From CAYRTD01 sp964426915 (GTDB lineage: Bacteria > Bacteroidota > Bacteroidia > Bacteroidales > GCA-2748055): a stretch of 59,336 nucleotides of DNA. The stretch spans positions 1 to 59,336 of the forward strand of contig CAYRTD010000006.1 of assembly GCA_964426915.1 (NCBI GenBank), written 5' to 3'. Under the pieces are notes generated by a model. The model saw nothing but the letters and a program-made list of their open reading frames with translations. It was not told the origin of the DNA and searched no databases. The position numbers and the translations under genes are program-made. Below, in pieces: positions 8,216 through 17,407 of the stretch. Numbering within the stretch: the stretch's first letter is position 1; every line of letters starts with the position of its first letter.

Positions 8216-8737
8216 TTAGAACAATTCCTTAACCTCATTCTTTAAAAACTGAATAGCATTCTGAGTCGGACTGTTCTGCTGATTCATAGCATTTTCAAGT
8301 ATTCGTTTGCTTAGATTAATTCCTTGGTCATCAGGTTTTAATTCCGCAGCACTTGTATTTATCAATTTTATCATTTCACTCCGTGCAACTTTGATTAATT
8401 CCCAGGCCTGGTTACTGATATAGGTCTGTTGTGACAGGTTGTGTTCATATTCTGTCCGCACATTATTTATCAGTTCATTCTGCATTTGGGCCACATTTAA
8501 GCTGGTGTTTTTAAATCTCATTACAAGAGAATCAGGTGAGATTCTCTCAAGGAACAGGATCAATCTCTCAAATGCCTGAAGTCTGATTGGCAATACGCTG
8601 TCTTTCTGATTCATGCTAAGTTCGATCTTTCTCTTTTTCTCTTCATTTCCAAGATAGACCTTAAGAACAAGGTAAGCTGTAAGAAAGACAATCAATGAAG
8701 GGAGTGTGTACTTAAGGATTTCCAGTATTTCTGTCAT
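8216..8737 (-). CDS. DUF7935-type membrane-anchored protein
   Basis: This 173-residue protein has one N-terminal transmembrane segment (about residues 9-29, YTLPSLIVFLTAYLVLKVYL), a short charged EEKKRK stretch and a long helical cytoplasmic part. The conserved-looking PIRLQAFERLILFLERISP and AWELIKVARSEMIKLIN segments match, as I recall them, the Bacteroidota DUF7935 family. Its function is unknown. It is divergent from the aminotransferase at 8856, with 118 bases between the two starts. It is a single gene without an operon partner on its strand here. Confidence 0.75.
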   Translation of the reverse strand: MTEILEILKYTLPSLIVFLTAYLVLKVYLGNEEKKRKIELSMNQKDSVLPIRLQAFERLILFLERISPDSLVMRFKNTSLNVAQMQNELINNVRTEYEHNLSQQTYISNQAWELIKVARSEMIKLINTSAAELKPDDQGINLSKRILENAMNQQNSPTQNAIQFLKNEVKELF

Positions 8738-8855
8738 GTTAATAATTTTTTTAAACTAAAAAACTCAAAAACTTATCAAATTATTATAAAAAAGGTATTT
8801 TTGAACTTAATTCTCAATCAAGAGATTTCTTTTTTAACCAAATTTAAGAATACCT

Positions 8856-10049
8856 ATGGAAAATCTATCAAAAAGATTAGCAAGTTTATCTCCTTCCGCA
8901 ACAATTGCAATGAATCAAAAAAGCAGGGAGATGAAAGATAAGGGTGTGGATGTTGTTAATCTCAGTGTTGGAGAACCGGATTTTTTTACTCCCGATCATA
9001 TAAAAGCTGCGGCAAAGAAGGCCATTGATGATAATTTTTCATTTTACGCTCCCGTTCCCGGTTATCCTGAGTTGCGTAAGGCCGTTGTAAATAAATTCAG
9101 GAGGGAAAATGACCTTGAATACAGTCCTGATGAGATTGTGGTTTCAACCGGCGCTAAACATTCGATTGCCAATGTTATGATGAGCATTATTGATCCGGGT
9201 GATGAAGTTATTGTACCTTCTCCTTACTGGGTTAGTTATGTGGAACAGGTTAAAATTGCGGAAGGAAAAAACGTGATCATTGATGCGACAATTGAGGATG
9301 AATTTAAAATTACCCCCGATCAGCTTAAAAATGCGATATCACCCCGGACAAAGGCACTGCTGCTTTGTTCACCATCAAATCCTACCGGAAGTGTTTATTC
9401 ATATAAGGAACTGGAAGGTCTGGTTGAAGTCCTGAAGGAACATCCCGGCATATTTGTGATTTCCGATGAGATTTATGAGCACATTAATTTCGTTGGCAAA
9501 CATACCAGCATAGCCCAGTTTCCGGGTATGAAGGAAAGAACTGTAGTTGTAAATGGTGTTTCCAAAGCCTATGCAATGACAGGATGGAGAATTGGTTATA
9601 TCGGAGCCCCTCTCTGGATAGCCAAAGCCTGCAATAAATTGCAGGGTCAGATGACATCCGGTGCCACTTCTGTCGCACAGCGGGCCGCCATTGAAGCTCT
9701 GGAAGGAGACCAGTCCTGCGTCGAGGATATGAAAAAAGCTTTTGTCAGGAGAAGGGACTTGCTTATTGACAGGCTCAAAAAAATTGATGGTGTGAAATGC
9801 ATTGTTCCTGAAGGTGCTTTTTATGTTTTTCCTGATATGAGTGCATTCTATGGAAAATCTTTCTCCGGGGGTAAAATAGAAGGATCTATGGACCTTTGTC
9901 TTTACCTGCTCGAAAAAGGTCATATCGCTACCGTCCCGGGTGAGGCTTTTGGTGCTCCGGATAATATACGTATTTCATATGCCAACTCTGATGAGAATCT
10001 TGTGAAGGCAATGGACAGATTGGAGAATGCATTGGCCGAGTTAAAATAG
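8856..10049 (+). CDS. Aspartate-type class I PLP aminotransferase
   Basis: A 397-residue class I/II aminotransferase of the AspB (subgroup 1-gamma) type. Visible features are LSVGEPDFFTPDHIK near residue 37, YAPVPGYPELRKAV near 65, the PSNPTGSVY loop with the Asn that binds the cofactor, ISDEIYEHI (Asp to the pyridine ring) and the Schiff-base lysine in VVNGVSKAYAMTGWRIGY near residue 237. Such enzymes interconvert aspartate and oxaloacetate and often also use prephenate or aromatic amino acids. The likely role is cytosolic amino-acid synthesis. The C-terminal Arg for the substrate carboxylate is seen in IRISYANS. A dispersed repeat starts about 25 bases after the stop. Confidence 0.9.
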   Translation: MENLSKRLASLSPSATIAMNQKSREMKDKGVDVVNLSVGEPDFFTPDHIKAAAKKAIDDNFSFYAPVPGYPELRKAVVNKFRRENDLEYSPDEIVVSTGAKHSIANVMMSIIDPGDEVIVPSPYWVSYVEQVKIAEGKNVIIDATIEDEFKITPDQLKNAISPRTKALLLCSPSNPTGSVYSYKELEGLVEVLKEHPGIFVISDEIYEHINFVGKHTSIAQFPGMKERTVVVNGVSKAYAMTGWRIGYIGAPLWIAKACNKLQGQMTSGATSVAQRAAIEALEGDQSCVEDMKKAFVRRRDLLIDRLKKIDGVKCIVPEGAFYVFPDMSAFYGKSFSGGKIEGSMDLCLYLLEKGHIATVPGEAFGAPDNIRISYANSDENLVKAMDRLENALAELK

Positions 10050-10073
10050 GTAGTATAGCTATTCTACTGATAG

Positions 10074-10215
10074 CCGACTTTATTGCAGGCAATACTTACA
10101 CTCTCACCAATACCGATTTATCGATATGACTTACAAGATAATGCTCAAACATTATCGACTAACTCCTTCCGGATGAGAAGCAGAAAAACCTACTAGTTTC
10201 TGTCCATAATTTCCG
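10074..10215. repeat. Dispersed repeat, inverted copy of 44603-44696, plus a GTCTGTC end
   Basis: Bases 10074-10166 are the reverse complement of 44603-44696. About 77 bases from ACTTACACTCTCACCA onward differ at only three positions. Both copies can form two hairpins (GATAATG-TTGAG-CATTATC and ACCGAT-AA-ATCGGT types). A degenerate element end, TAGTTTCTGTCCATAATTTC, follows at about 10193-10212. The 255-base gap between the aminotransferase and mltG is almost entirely this repeat. Confidence 0.78.
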
Positions 10216-10304
10216 ATATTTGCGTTTCGCTCACAGTCATGCAACAATTGGGAGCATTCAAGCGTTTCAGATTTACATGTTTTTACTTTAATTAATAGCA
10301 CACT

Positions 10305-11372
10305 ATGGTTAGAAGAAAAATATCCAGAAAAAAACCTGGTTACATGCGGATATCATTATGGCTGGTGTTAATTGCAATTATTGTGGTATTTATCATTGCC
10401 ATCCGGATGTACCGCACAGTCTTTTTACCTGCCATGGATATGGATGAAGGTGATAAAATAGTGCTTTATGTTCCCTCAGATGCAGATTATGATTGGTTGG
10501 TGCAAAAACTCGATGAGGAAAATGTTATTAAAGATAAAAAAGCCTTTCAATGGCTGGCAAATAAGAAAAATCTGGATAACAATCTAAAGCCCGGAAGATA
10601 TATTATTGAGCCGGGAATGAATAATAATCAACTTGTGAACATGATCAGAGCCGGTAATCAGTCACCGGTTATATTTACTTTCAATAATTTAAGGACACTG
10701 GAAGAGTTGGGGGGAATTGCCGCTGGGGTGTTTGAAAAGGATTCGGCAAGTTTTTCATCCTTTTTAACTGATCCGGAAACCGCAAGTGAATCAGGCTTTA
10801 CTCCTGAGTCTTTTCCGGCTATGTTCATACCTAATTCTTATGAATTCTACTGGACAACCTCACCCGAAGAGTTTGTAAAAAGGATGAAAAGGGAATACAT
10901 AGCCTTCTGGTCCAAGGGAAGAGAGAAGAAAGCTGAAAAGTTAGGTCTGACAAAGTTGGATGTATCTGTTCTGGCATCCATAGTTGAGCAGGAAGCGCTT
11001 CATCCTGATGAGAATGCCAGGATTGCAGGGGTGTTTCTAAACAGACTGGAAAGGGGAATTCCTTTACAATCGGATCCTACGATAATTTATTCCCTGCAGG
11101 ATTTTAGCATACGAAGAGTCCTGAATGTTCATAAAGCAATTGTTTCACCCTATAATACCTATCTTAATAAGGGTTTGCCTCCCGGTCCAATTAGTATACC
11201 CAGTATTGCTGCCATTGATGCAGTATTGGAGCATGAGGAACATAATTACATATATTTTTGTGCCAAACCGGATTTTTCCGGGTATCATAATTTTGCAAGA
11301 ACTCTCTCTCAACATAACAAAAACGCACGTTTATATCAGCAGGCGCTTAATAGACGGAAAATATACAGATAA
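10305..11372 (+). CDS. mltG: Endolytic murein transglycosylase MltG
   Basis: A 355-residue YceG/MltG protein that cleaves nascent peptidoglycan glycan strands and sets their length. It has a basic N-terminus, one inner-membrane helix (about residues 17-40, LWLVLIAIIVVFIIAI) and a LysM-like domain (GDKIVLYVPSDADYDWLVQKL...). The catalytic domain contains ASIVEQEALHPDE, whose Glu is the expected catalytic residue, NRLERGIPLQSDPTIIY, and YNTYLNKGLPPGPISIPS. Length matches the family (about 340-350). It is followed 37 bases later by a phosphohexomutase in the same direction. murB lies close by on the other strand, so the neighbourhood has a cell-wall theme. Confidence 0.94.
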   Translation: MVRRKISRKKPGYMRISLWLVLIAIIVVFIIAIRMYRTVFLPAMDMDEGDKIVLYVPSDADYDWLVQKLDEENVIKDKKAFQWLANKKNLDNNLKPGRYIIEPGMNNNQLVNMIRAGNQSPVIFTFNNLRTLEELGGIAAGVFEKDSASFSSFLTDPETASESGFTPESFPAMFIPNSYEFYWTTSPEEFVKRMKREYIAFWSKGREKKAEKLGLTKLDVSVLASIVEQEALHPDENARIAGVFLNRLERGIPLQSDPTIIYSLQDFSIRRVLNVHKAIVSPYNTYLNKGLPPGPISIPSIAAIDAVLEHEEHNYIYFCAKPDFSGYHNFARTLSQHNKNARLYQQALNRRKIYR

Positions 11373-11409
11373 AAGAGTGTAGTAGCGATAAATATCGTAA
11401 TTTCGTTAT

Positions 11410-12819
11410 ATGAAGAGAATTAAGTTTGGAACAGATGGCTGGCGGGGAGTTATTGCCAAGGATTTTACTGAGGATAATCTCATACGGCTCAGTCTTGCCT
11501 GCTCAAACTGGTTACTCAGAAAATACCAGGATGCGTCGGTAGTTATTGGATACGATTGTCGGTTTGGAAGCCGGATGTTTGCTGAAACGGTGGCAAAAAT
11601 AATGGCTTTCAAAGGAATATATGTCTTTCTCTCCGACAGATTTACTTCTACACCTGCTCTTTCATTGTCTGTCAGAAAATTATCCTGTAATCTAGGGGTT
11701 ATGATTACTGCCAGCCATAATTCCTATGAGTATAACGGATTTAAATTGAAGTCTTTCAACGGCGGACCCATGCTTAATGAGGACATTTCGGATATTGAAA
11801 ACCTGATAATTTATGAGAATGAGGTAGATATAGGTTTGATCCGCATGGATGATATGCTAAGAAAAAAGATGATCATCGATCTCAATATTGAAGAGATGTA
11901 TTTAGAAGAGATAAAGTCAAATTTCAACTTTGATTTACTATCCTCTTCAGCTCATAAAATCGCAGTAGATCCTATGTATGGAAGCGGACAAAATGTTCTT
12001 CCCTCTTTATTTCCAAAGATTAAATCCATACATAACAAACAGGATTATTCTTTCGGTAACACTCCTCCTGAACCCCTTGAAAAAAATCTTGGAGAGTTTA
12101 AGGAATATATTAAAAACCGAAAAAGTATAAAACTGGGTATTTGCCTTGATGGAGATGCCGACCGGATCGCATTGATTGATGAAAATGGAGTGTACCTTGA
12201 TTCCCATAAAATTATCCTTCTCCTTATCCATTATCTCGCAGGATACAAAAATCAGAAGGGAATCATTGTTACCGGCTTTTCTTCTACGGTGAAAATTGAA
12301 AAACTGGCTGAGTATTATAGCTTACCGGTACAGAGAGTGAAAATCGGTTTTAAAGAGATATCAAGACACATGCAGAATGAAGACGTTCTGGTAGGAGGGG
12401 AGGAATCCGGAGGAATAGGTGTTAAAGGCCATATTCCCGAAAGGGATGGAATCTGGATGGCAATGTTAATTTGGCAGTGGATGGAGGAGAGTGGCAAATC
12501 TTTGACAAGTCTGCTGGATGAGATCTTCAGTATTACAGGAAAATTTGCATTTGCCAGGTCGGACCTGCGGATAGATAAGGAATTAAAGACAAAAGTCCTG
12601 ATGAATCTTGATGCTCTGATTTATAAAAGTTTCGGGTCATATAATGTTATCACAACAGAGGATATGGATGGGGTTAAATACTTTTTTGACCATTCAACCT
12701 GGCTGATGATAAGGCCTTCAGGTACAGAACCTGTGCTCCGTACTTATGCTGAAGCAGAAACCAGCGAGGAAGCCGAAAAGATACTCGAAATCGCAAGGGA
12801 GGTTATCCTGAACTCCTGA
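11410..12819 (+). CDS. Phosphoglucomutase/phosphomannomutase family protein
   Basis: A 469-residue alpha-D-phosphohexomutase. It has the four expected signatures: the phosphoserine loop TASHNSYEYNGFK near residue 102 (Ser is the phosphate carrier), the metal loop CLDGDADRIAL near residue 246, the sugar-binding GGEESGGIGVKGHIPERDG near 335 and the phosphate-binding RPSGTEPVLRTYAE near 436. These enzymes interconvert 1- and 6-phosphohexoses for glycogen, cell-wall and lipopolysaccharide precursors. Whether the preferred substrate is glucose, mannose or glucosamine phosphate cannot be read reliably. The GEESGG form suggests glucose or mannose. It is convergent with murB, with two bases between the stop codons. 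Confidence 0.92.
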   Translation: MKRIKFGTDGWRGVIAKDFTEDNLIRLSLACSNWLLRKYQDASVVIGYDCRFGSRMFAETVAKIMAFKGIYVFLSDRFTSTPALSLSVRKLSCNLGVMITASHNSYEYNGFKLKSFNGGPMLNEDISDIENLIIYENEVDIGLIRMDDMLRKKMIIDLNIEEMYLEEIKSNFNFDLLSSSAHKIAVDPMYGSGQNVLPSLFPKIKSIHNKQDYSFGNTPPEPLEKNLGEFKEYIKNRKSIKLGICLDGDADRIALIDENGVYLDSHKIILLLIHYLAGYKNQKGIIVTGFSSTVKIEKLAEYYSLPVQRVKIGFKEISRHMQNEDVLVGGEESGGIGVKGHIPERDGIWMAMLIWQWMEESGKSLTSLLDEIFSITGKFAFARSDLRIDKELKTKVLMNLDALIYKSFGSYNVITTEDMDGVKYFFDHSTWLMIRPSGTEPVLRTYAEAETSEEAEKILEIAREVILNS

Positions 12820-12821
12820 GT

Positions 12822-13838
12822 TCACTGCGGATCACCGATTATTTTTACCTCTCTTTCAAGTTCTATTTGGAATAGATCTTTTACTGCACTCTGGATCTTT
12901 TCGGAGAAAGTGTAAATTTCATCACCGGTGGCATTTCCGTAATTTACAATTACCAGAGGTTGTTTAGGCCAGGTACCGGTTTGATTCTCTCTTACTCCTT
13001 TCCACCCAGCCTTTTCGATCAGCCATGCCGCAGGTATTTTTATTTTTTCTTCTGAAGGATAGGACGGTATGTCGGGATATTGATCTTTAAGCGCTGAAAA
13101 ATTTTCTGCATCAACTACCGGGTTCTTGAAAAAACTTCCGGCATTCCCGGTTTCTTTCGGATCGGGTAATTTGCTTTCTCTTATCTCTATGATGCATTTT
13201 CTGAGGTTGATGAGGTCTTTTTTTTCTTTGCTGTTGAAAATAGTTTCCAGATTTCCGTAATTCAGATTAAACCCTGGATTTTTATCCAGTCTGAATGCAA
13301 CGGAAAAAATGATGAATTTGCCTCTCAGCTCTTGCTTGAAAATACTGTTCCGGTATCCGAACTTACAATCCTTATTAAGTAATTTCTTTTTATCACCTGT
13401 TTCAATATCAATGCCTTCTACCCATAATATCCTGTCTTTTGCTTCTACTCCGTATGCACCGATATTTTGCACAGGTGCCGATCCCACTGTCCCGGGAATA
13501 AGCGAAAGGTTTTCAATTCCGGAATAATTATGTTCACAACAATATTGCACAAATGAATCCCAGTTCTCACCGCAAAAAGATTCTATATCAACATAAAGTT
13601 CATTTTCATTAATTATTCTTATTCCTTTAATGTCGGGATGAATAACAGTCCCTTTATAATCATTTCTGAACAAAAGGTTACTTCCTTCCCCAATAATCAA
13701 ATGATCATCAGGAATGCCTTCATGAATATAACTTTCCAGGTCTGTCAGGGAATCAAGGTAAATATAATTACGGGCATTTGCCTCAATACCGAAAGTGTTA
13801 AATTCTTTTAGGGAGAAATTGTTGTGTCGACTGATCAT
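12822..13838 (-). CDS. murB: UDP-N-acetylenolpyruvoylglucosamine reductase MurB (type I)
   Basis: This flavoenzyme catalyses the second committed step of peptidoglycan precursor synthesis, reducing the enolpyruvyl group to lactyl with NADPH. I place the start at the ATG at 13838 (338 residues) because the family begins with a segment like NNFSLKEFNTFGIEANARN. The upstream GTG at 13871 adds only an unrelated 11-residue extension. Visible features are the FAD-binding GEGSNLLF and NLSLIPGTVGSAPVQNIGAYG, the GYRNSIFK loop, GNAGSFFKNPVV containing the proton-donor Ser, and PAAWLIEKAGWKG. The long C-terminus ending in REVKIIG with a catalytic Glu region is the E. coli-like type I form. Confidence 0.94.
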   Translation of the reverse strand: MISRHNNFSLKEFNTFGIEANARNYIYLDSLTDLESYIHEGIPDDHLIIGEGSNLLFRNDYKGTVIHPDIKGIRIINENELYVDIESFCGENWDSFVQYCCEHNYSGIENLSLIPGTVGSAPVQNIGAYGVEAKDRILWVEGIDIETGDKKKLLNKDCKFGYRNSIFKQELRGKFIIFSVAFRLDKNPGFNLNYGNLETIFNSKEKKDLINLRKCIIEIRESKLPDPKETGNAGSFFKNPVVDAENFSALKDQYPDIPSYPSEEKIKIPAAWLIEKAGWKGVRENQTGTWPKQPLVIVNYGNATGDEIYTFSEKIQSAVKDLFQIELEREVKIIGDPQ

Positions 13839-13929
13839 AATTTCGAAATTGATACAAAGATAAGTTTTCACTAATAAATGATTGAAGTAAATGAGGTTTA
13901 TTTTATAACTTCGACGCGGATAATAAATT

Positions 13930-15066
13930 TTGAAAAAGAAGATCTACATAAGTGTAATTAATGATCTGGTTACCGATCAGAGAGTTCATCGAATTGCCAG
14001 AACAATCGGGGGCTCAGGATATCCGGTTACCGTAATTGGCCGAAAGTTTAAAAATTCCGGATCCTGTAAACTTCCTGGCATTGAAATCAGAAGATTTCGT
14101 CTGATTTTCAACCGGGGCTTTCTCTTTTACGCATCCTTTAATATTCGGTTGTTTTTTTATCTGATAACGCGTCGTGGAAAGCTAGTCCTCATTTCAAACG
14201 ATCTGGATACTCTGCCTGCAAATTATCTGGTCTCAAAAATCAGAAACAGAAATCTTATTTATGATAGTCATGAATATTTTACGGAGGTTCCGGAGCTGCA
14301 GGGAAGAAAATTTGTGAAAAATTTCTGGACACGCCTGGAAAAAATGTTTGTTCCCCATGTCGATGCCGCTTATACGGTTAACGAAAGTCTTGCTAAAATG
14401 TATTCCGCAAAGTATGGCATTGAATTTGACGTTGTAAGAAATGTACCTGACAGATTTATAGAAGAAAAGGAGTTTTCTTTACCGGAAGAAGTTAAAAACT
14501 CTTCTTTTATAATTTACCAGGGCGCTGTTAACAAAGATCGCGGATTGGAGGAAATTATTGAAATCATTTATGAAGAAAGAACATTCAAACTCATAATTGC
14601 GGGCGATGGTGATGTTATTAAGGCTCTCAAAAAGAAAGTAAAGTTTCTGGATATTGAAGCTAATGTTTTTTTTACCGGTAAGCTAAGGCCCCAGGAATTA
14701 AAGTGGCTTACAAGACAGGCTTCACTTGGAGTTTCACTGGAGAAGAAAACAAACCTTAATTATTATTACGCTCTCCCAAATAAGATCTTCGATTATATTC
14801 ATGCCGGTATTCCGGTCTTATGTTCTGGCTTCCCCGAAATGCGAAAAATTGTTCAGGGCTATGAAGTGGGAAGAATAACCGATCCTGAAAATAGAAAGGA
14901 GATACGGAGATTAATAGAATTAATGCTTGAGGATGAAGAGACAAGAAGAAAATGGAAAAACAATACCCGAATTGCTGCTGAAGAGCTGAATTGGGGAAAT
15001 GAACAAAAGAAACTTTTGAGTATTTATAAAAAAGTAGGGATTGAATTGAACATAAATCCCGACTAA
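13930..15066 (+). CDS. GT-B glycosyltransferase (family 4-like)
   Basis: A 378-residue protein starting with TTG (TTGAAAAAGAAG), the first codon that gives the expected strand MKKKIYISVINDLVTDQRVHRIA. The N-terminal half carries the acceptor-side Rossmann fold with YDSHEYFTEVPE. The C-terminal half has the nucleotide-sugar pattern of GT4 proteins: FIIYQGAVNKDRGLEEII near residue 193, LIIAGDGDV, FTGKLRPQELKWLTRQASLGVSL and the ALPNKIFDYIHAGIPVLCSGFPEM donor-binding segment with a Glu. It transfers sugar from an activated nucleotide to an unknown acceptor, perhaps a surface glycan. It is divergent from murB and 11 bases upstream of the thioredoxin-like gene. Confidence 0.87.
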   Translation: MKKKIYISVINDLVTDQRVHRIARTIGGSGYPVTVIGRKFKNSGSCKLPGIEIRRFRLIFNRGFLFYASFNIRLFFYLITRRGKLVLISNDLDTLPANYLVSKIRNRNLIYDSHEYFTEVPELQGRKFVKNFWTRLEKMFVPHVDAAYTVNESLAKMYSAKYGIEFDVVRNVPDRFIEEKEFSLPEEVKNSSFIIYQGAVNKDRGLEEIIEIIYEERTFKLIIAGDGDVIKALKKKVKFLDIEANVFFTGKLRPQELKWLTRQASLGVSLEKKTNLNYYYALPNKIFDYIHAGIPVLCSGFPEMRKIVQGYEVGRITDPENRKEIRRLIELMLEDEETRRKWKNNTRIAAEELNWGNEQKKLLSIYKKVGIELNINPD

Positions 15067-15077
15067 AATTATTAATA

Positions 15078-16304
15078 ATGAAAAATATGACAACAAGCAA
15101 AAACCTGTTTTTAACTTTTCTTATTCTTGTACTGATACCAGTAGCAGGATACGGACAGATTGAGTTCAGGGAAATTGAAAAAGAAGAAGAATGGAACACT
15201 GCAATAGAAGATGCAAAAGCATCCGGAAAACTGATTTTCCTGGATATTTATGCCACCTGGTGTGGTCCATGCAAATATCTGGAAAATAATGTATATACCG
15301 ACACAGGCCTCGGTGCTTACTATAACGATAATTACATCAATCTTAAAATGGATGGAGAAACTACTTTTGGCGCACAAATGGCCAGGAAGTATTCTTTGAG
15401 TGCCTATCCTACTATGTATTATCTGAATGCCGATGAAAAAGTAATCACAAAACTTGTGGGAGTGAGAGAAGCAGAGCCTCTCACTACTATTGGTGAAACG
15501 ATATCGGAAAATGCAGAACGCCTCAGTTATTATGAAAAAAATTTCAGGACAGGGAACCTGAATGCTATTGAATTAATGAATTACCAGGGATTGCTTGCAA
15601 AAACCGAGCAAACGGAACTGGCAAACGAAGTTGCAAATATGATCATTCCCTCCCTGAAAGAAGAGGATATCCTCAGCCCTGAATTTAAGAGTATCGTGAT
15701 TAATTCTTCTACTGATATCGATGGCAAAGTGTATCAGATTGTTAGTGAAAACAGGGAAAAACTTAATGAGACCTGGTCAGATCAGGAGATCGATCAGCTT
15801 TTTGCCAATATTTTTAATGCCACCTTGTTCAGGGCGATTTCCAATAATGATCTGGAATTGCTACAGCGTATACTAAATGACTTTCTTCCGGTATATATGG
15901 GTGAGGATTCGGATGAACTCTCTCAGGGAATTTTCGCTACGAAAAAATTATATTACGCCAATACAGGCGACTGGGATAAATACGGAGAGCTGGTGATAAA
16001 TGAATATAAAGGAAAATATCAGGGAGATGACACCTTTCTTTACCGGCAATCCTATGAAACAGCGAATGAATACAATCAAAGCCGGGAAGCAGTCGATCTG
16101 GCCTTGCAGTGGATGAGTAAAGCAAATGAAATTAATCCGTCTTTTGAAAATCTCGTTCTTACTGCCTTTTTGCATGGAATGAGTGGTGAATACCAGGAAT
16201 CCCGGGATCTTGTTGAAAAGGTTAAAGCTATGGAGATAACTGAGGAACAGCAGAAAGTCCTGGATCAGCTTATAAGCCGGATAGAAAACGCACCCTCCAA
16301 TTAG
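15078..16304 (+). CDS. Exported thioredoxin-like protein with helical-repeat C-terminus
   Basis: This 408-residue protein has a signal peptide of about 26 residues (LFLTFLILVLIPVAGYGQ). A thioredoxin fold follows, with the redox-active WCGPC at residues 61-65 and the cis-Pro in LSAYPTMYYLN. From about residue 145 the protein is helical, with TPR-like spacing. It probably acts in the periplasm as a thiol reductase or isomerase. The helical part may bind partner proteins. It is followed by a convergent gene, and the two stop codons share 16301-16304 (TTAG). A DUF255 or thiol-disulfide-interchange role is an alternative family label. Confidence 0.85.
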   Translation: MKNMTTSKNLFLTFLILVLIPVAGYGQIEFREIEKEEEWNTAIEDAKASGKLIFLDIYATWCGPCKYLENNVYTDTGLGAYYNDNYINLKMDGETTFGAQMARKYSLSAYPTMYYLNADEKVITKLVGVREAEPLTTIGETISENAERLSYYEKNFRTGNLNAIELMNYQGLLAKTEQTELANEVANMIIPSLKEEDILSPEFKSIVINSSTDIDGKVYQIVSENREKLNETWSDQEIDQLFANIFNATLFRAISNNDLELLQRILNDFLPVYMGEDSDELSQGIFATKKLYYANTGDWDKYGELVINEYKGKYQGDDTFLYRQSYETANEYNQSREAVDLALQWMSKANEINPSFENLVLTAFLHGMSGEYQESRDLVEKVKAMEITEEQQKVLDQLISRIENAPSN

Positions 16305-17407
16305 TGTTCGGAGGCAAGGATCTTGCTGTGCATATCAGGATCGGTTATTCCTTCCGTATTAATCAGCAGGAAACTTGTGTTTTCATTTAGTTGCAAGGAT
16401 TCCCTCACAGGCTTGAGCTTATCGTTTTCATAAAGGGCAATAAGTCCTCCAAGACCGGAAGCCCCCGATTCACATGTTCTGATTCCCGAGGAATACAATT
16501 CTTTTACTGCAATTTCAGAGTACCCGTCATCAATGGAGATAAAGGCATCGGCCATATCGCTGATAATTTCCCATGCCATTAATGAGGGGGTCCCGCAATT
16601 CAGTCCGGCCATTATTGTATTCTGGCTTTTTGAAGTTGTGCTTAATTTTCCATTTTTCGCAGATTCGAGCAGACAGTCGGATTCCAGAGGTTCAAGAATA
16701 ATATATTTTGTCTTTTTAAGCCCCGGACTACGACTGAGATATAACATTGTGGAGGCAGCCCAGCTACCTACTCCCGATTGAAGTATAATAACTTCAGGAG
16801 GAGTGCAGCTACCGTTTTTCAACTGATCCTCAATTTCTTTTATGATAGTTGTATATCCGGCACAAATCAGATTGGGGAAATGTTCATAGCCAGGCCAGCT
16901 GGTATCCTGGATGAGAACATGGTTTTTCCTATTACCGGCTTTTTTTGCCTGTTCTACGGCATCATCATAATCGCCGTTCACAATGATCACTTCTGCACCT
17001 TCTTCTTCAATAAATTTAACACGTGAATCCACTGTCGAATCGGGCATATAAACCCTGGCTTTATGACCGAAAATCCGGGCACTCCATGCTACAGCCCTTC
17101 CATGATTCCCGTCTGTTGCCGTACAAAAAGTGAATTGTCCTTTGTTTTTTTTGAGAAAATTCCCGATTGCCCAGGATGCCCCCAGTGATTTAAAAGCGCC
17201 AACGCTGAATCGTTGAGATTCATCTTTCAGACATATTACCGGTTTGGTCCGGAGTTGAAAATTTAGTTTCAGGTTGAAGAGGGGAGTGGGGGAATAGGCG
17301 GGAAGGCTTTTATGAAATTCGAACACATCCTTGGTAAAATAGTTCTCCAGGGAATAGTTTCTCCGGCGCTTTCCTGTATTTATAAAAAAATCAGTTTTTA
17401 GATTCAT
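16301..17407 (-). CDS. dpaL: Diaminopropionate ammonia-lyase
   Basis: A 368-residue fold-type II PLP enzyme. The family degrades D- and L-2,3-diaminopropionate to pyruvate and two ammonia. It aligns well by eye with E. coli YgeX: PTPLFNL, LKDESQRFSVGAFKSLGA with the Schiff-base lysine, ATDGNHGRAVAW, VYMPDSTVDSRV, QDTSWPGYEHFP, LQSGVGSWA for the phosphate, IMAGLNCGTPSLMAW and CESGASGLGGL. It is about 30 residues shorter than YgeX, and no core motif is missing. Its start codon overlaps the odhB stop by one base (TAATG), so it is probably translationally coupled to the 2-oxoglutarate dehydrogenase genes, an unusual partner. Confidence 0.86.
   Translation of the reverse strand: MNLKTDFFINTGKRRRNYSLENYFTKDVFEFHKSLPAYSPTPLFNLKLNFQLRTKPVICLKDESQRFSVGAFKSLGASWAIGNFLKKNKGQFTFCTATDGNHGRAVAWSARIFGHKARVYMPDSTVDSRVKFIEEEGAEVIIVNGDYDDAVEQAKKAGNRKNHVLIQDTSWPGYEHFPNLICAGYTTIIKEIEDQLKNGSCTPPEVIILQSGVGSWAASTMLYLSRSPGLKKTKYIILEPLESDCLLESAKNGKLSTTSKSQNTIMAGLNCGTPSLMAWEIISDMADAFISIDDGYSEIAVKELYSSGIRTCESGASGLGGLIALYENDKLKPVRESLQLNENTSFLLINTEGITDPDMHSKILASEH

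Noticed and set aside
8037..8219. Open frame of 60 codons
   Set aside because: It lies on the right copy of the inverted repeat and its peptide is translated repeat sequence. No start context or homology-like features.
13839..13871. GTG start for murB at 13871
   Set aside because: The extra 11 residues are unlike MurB N-termini, and the ATG at 13838 fits the family.
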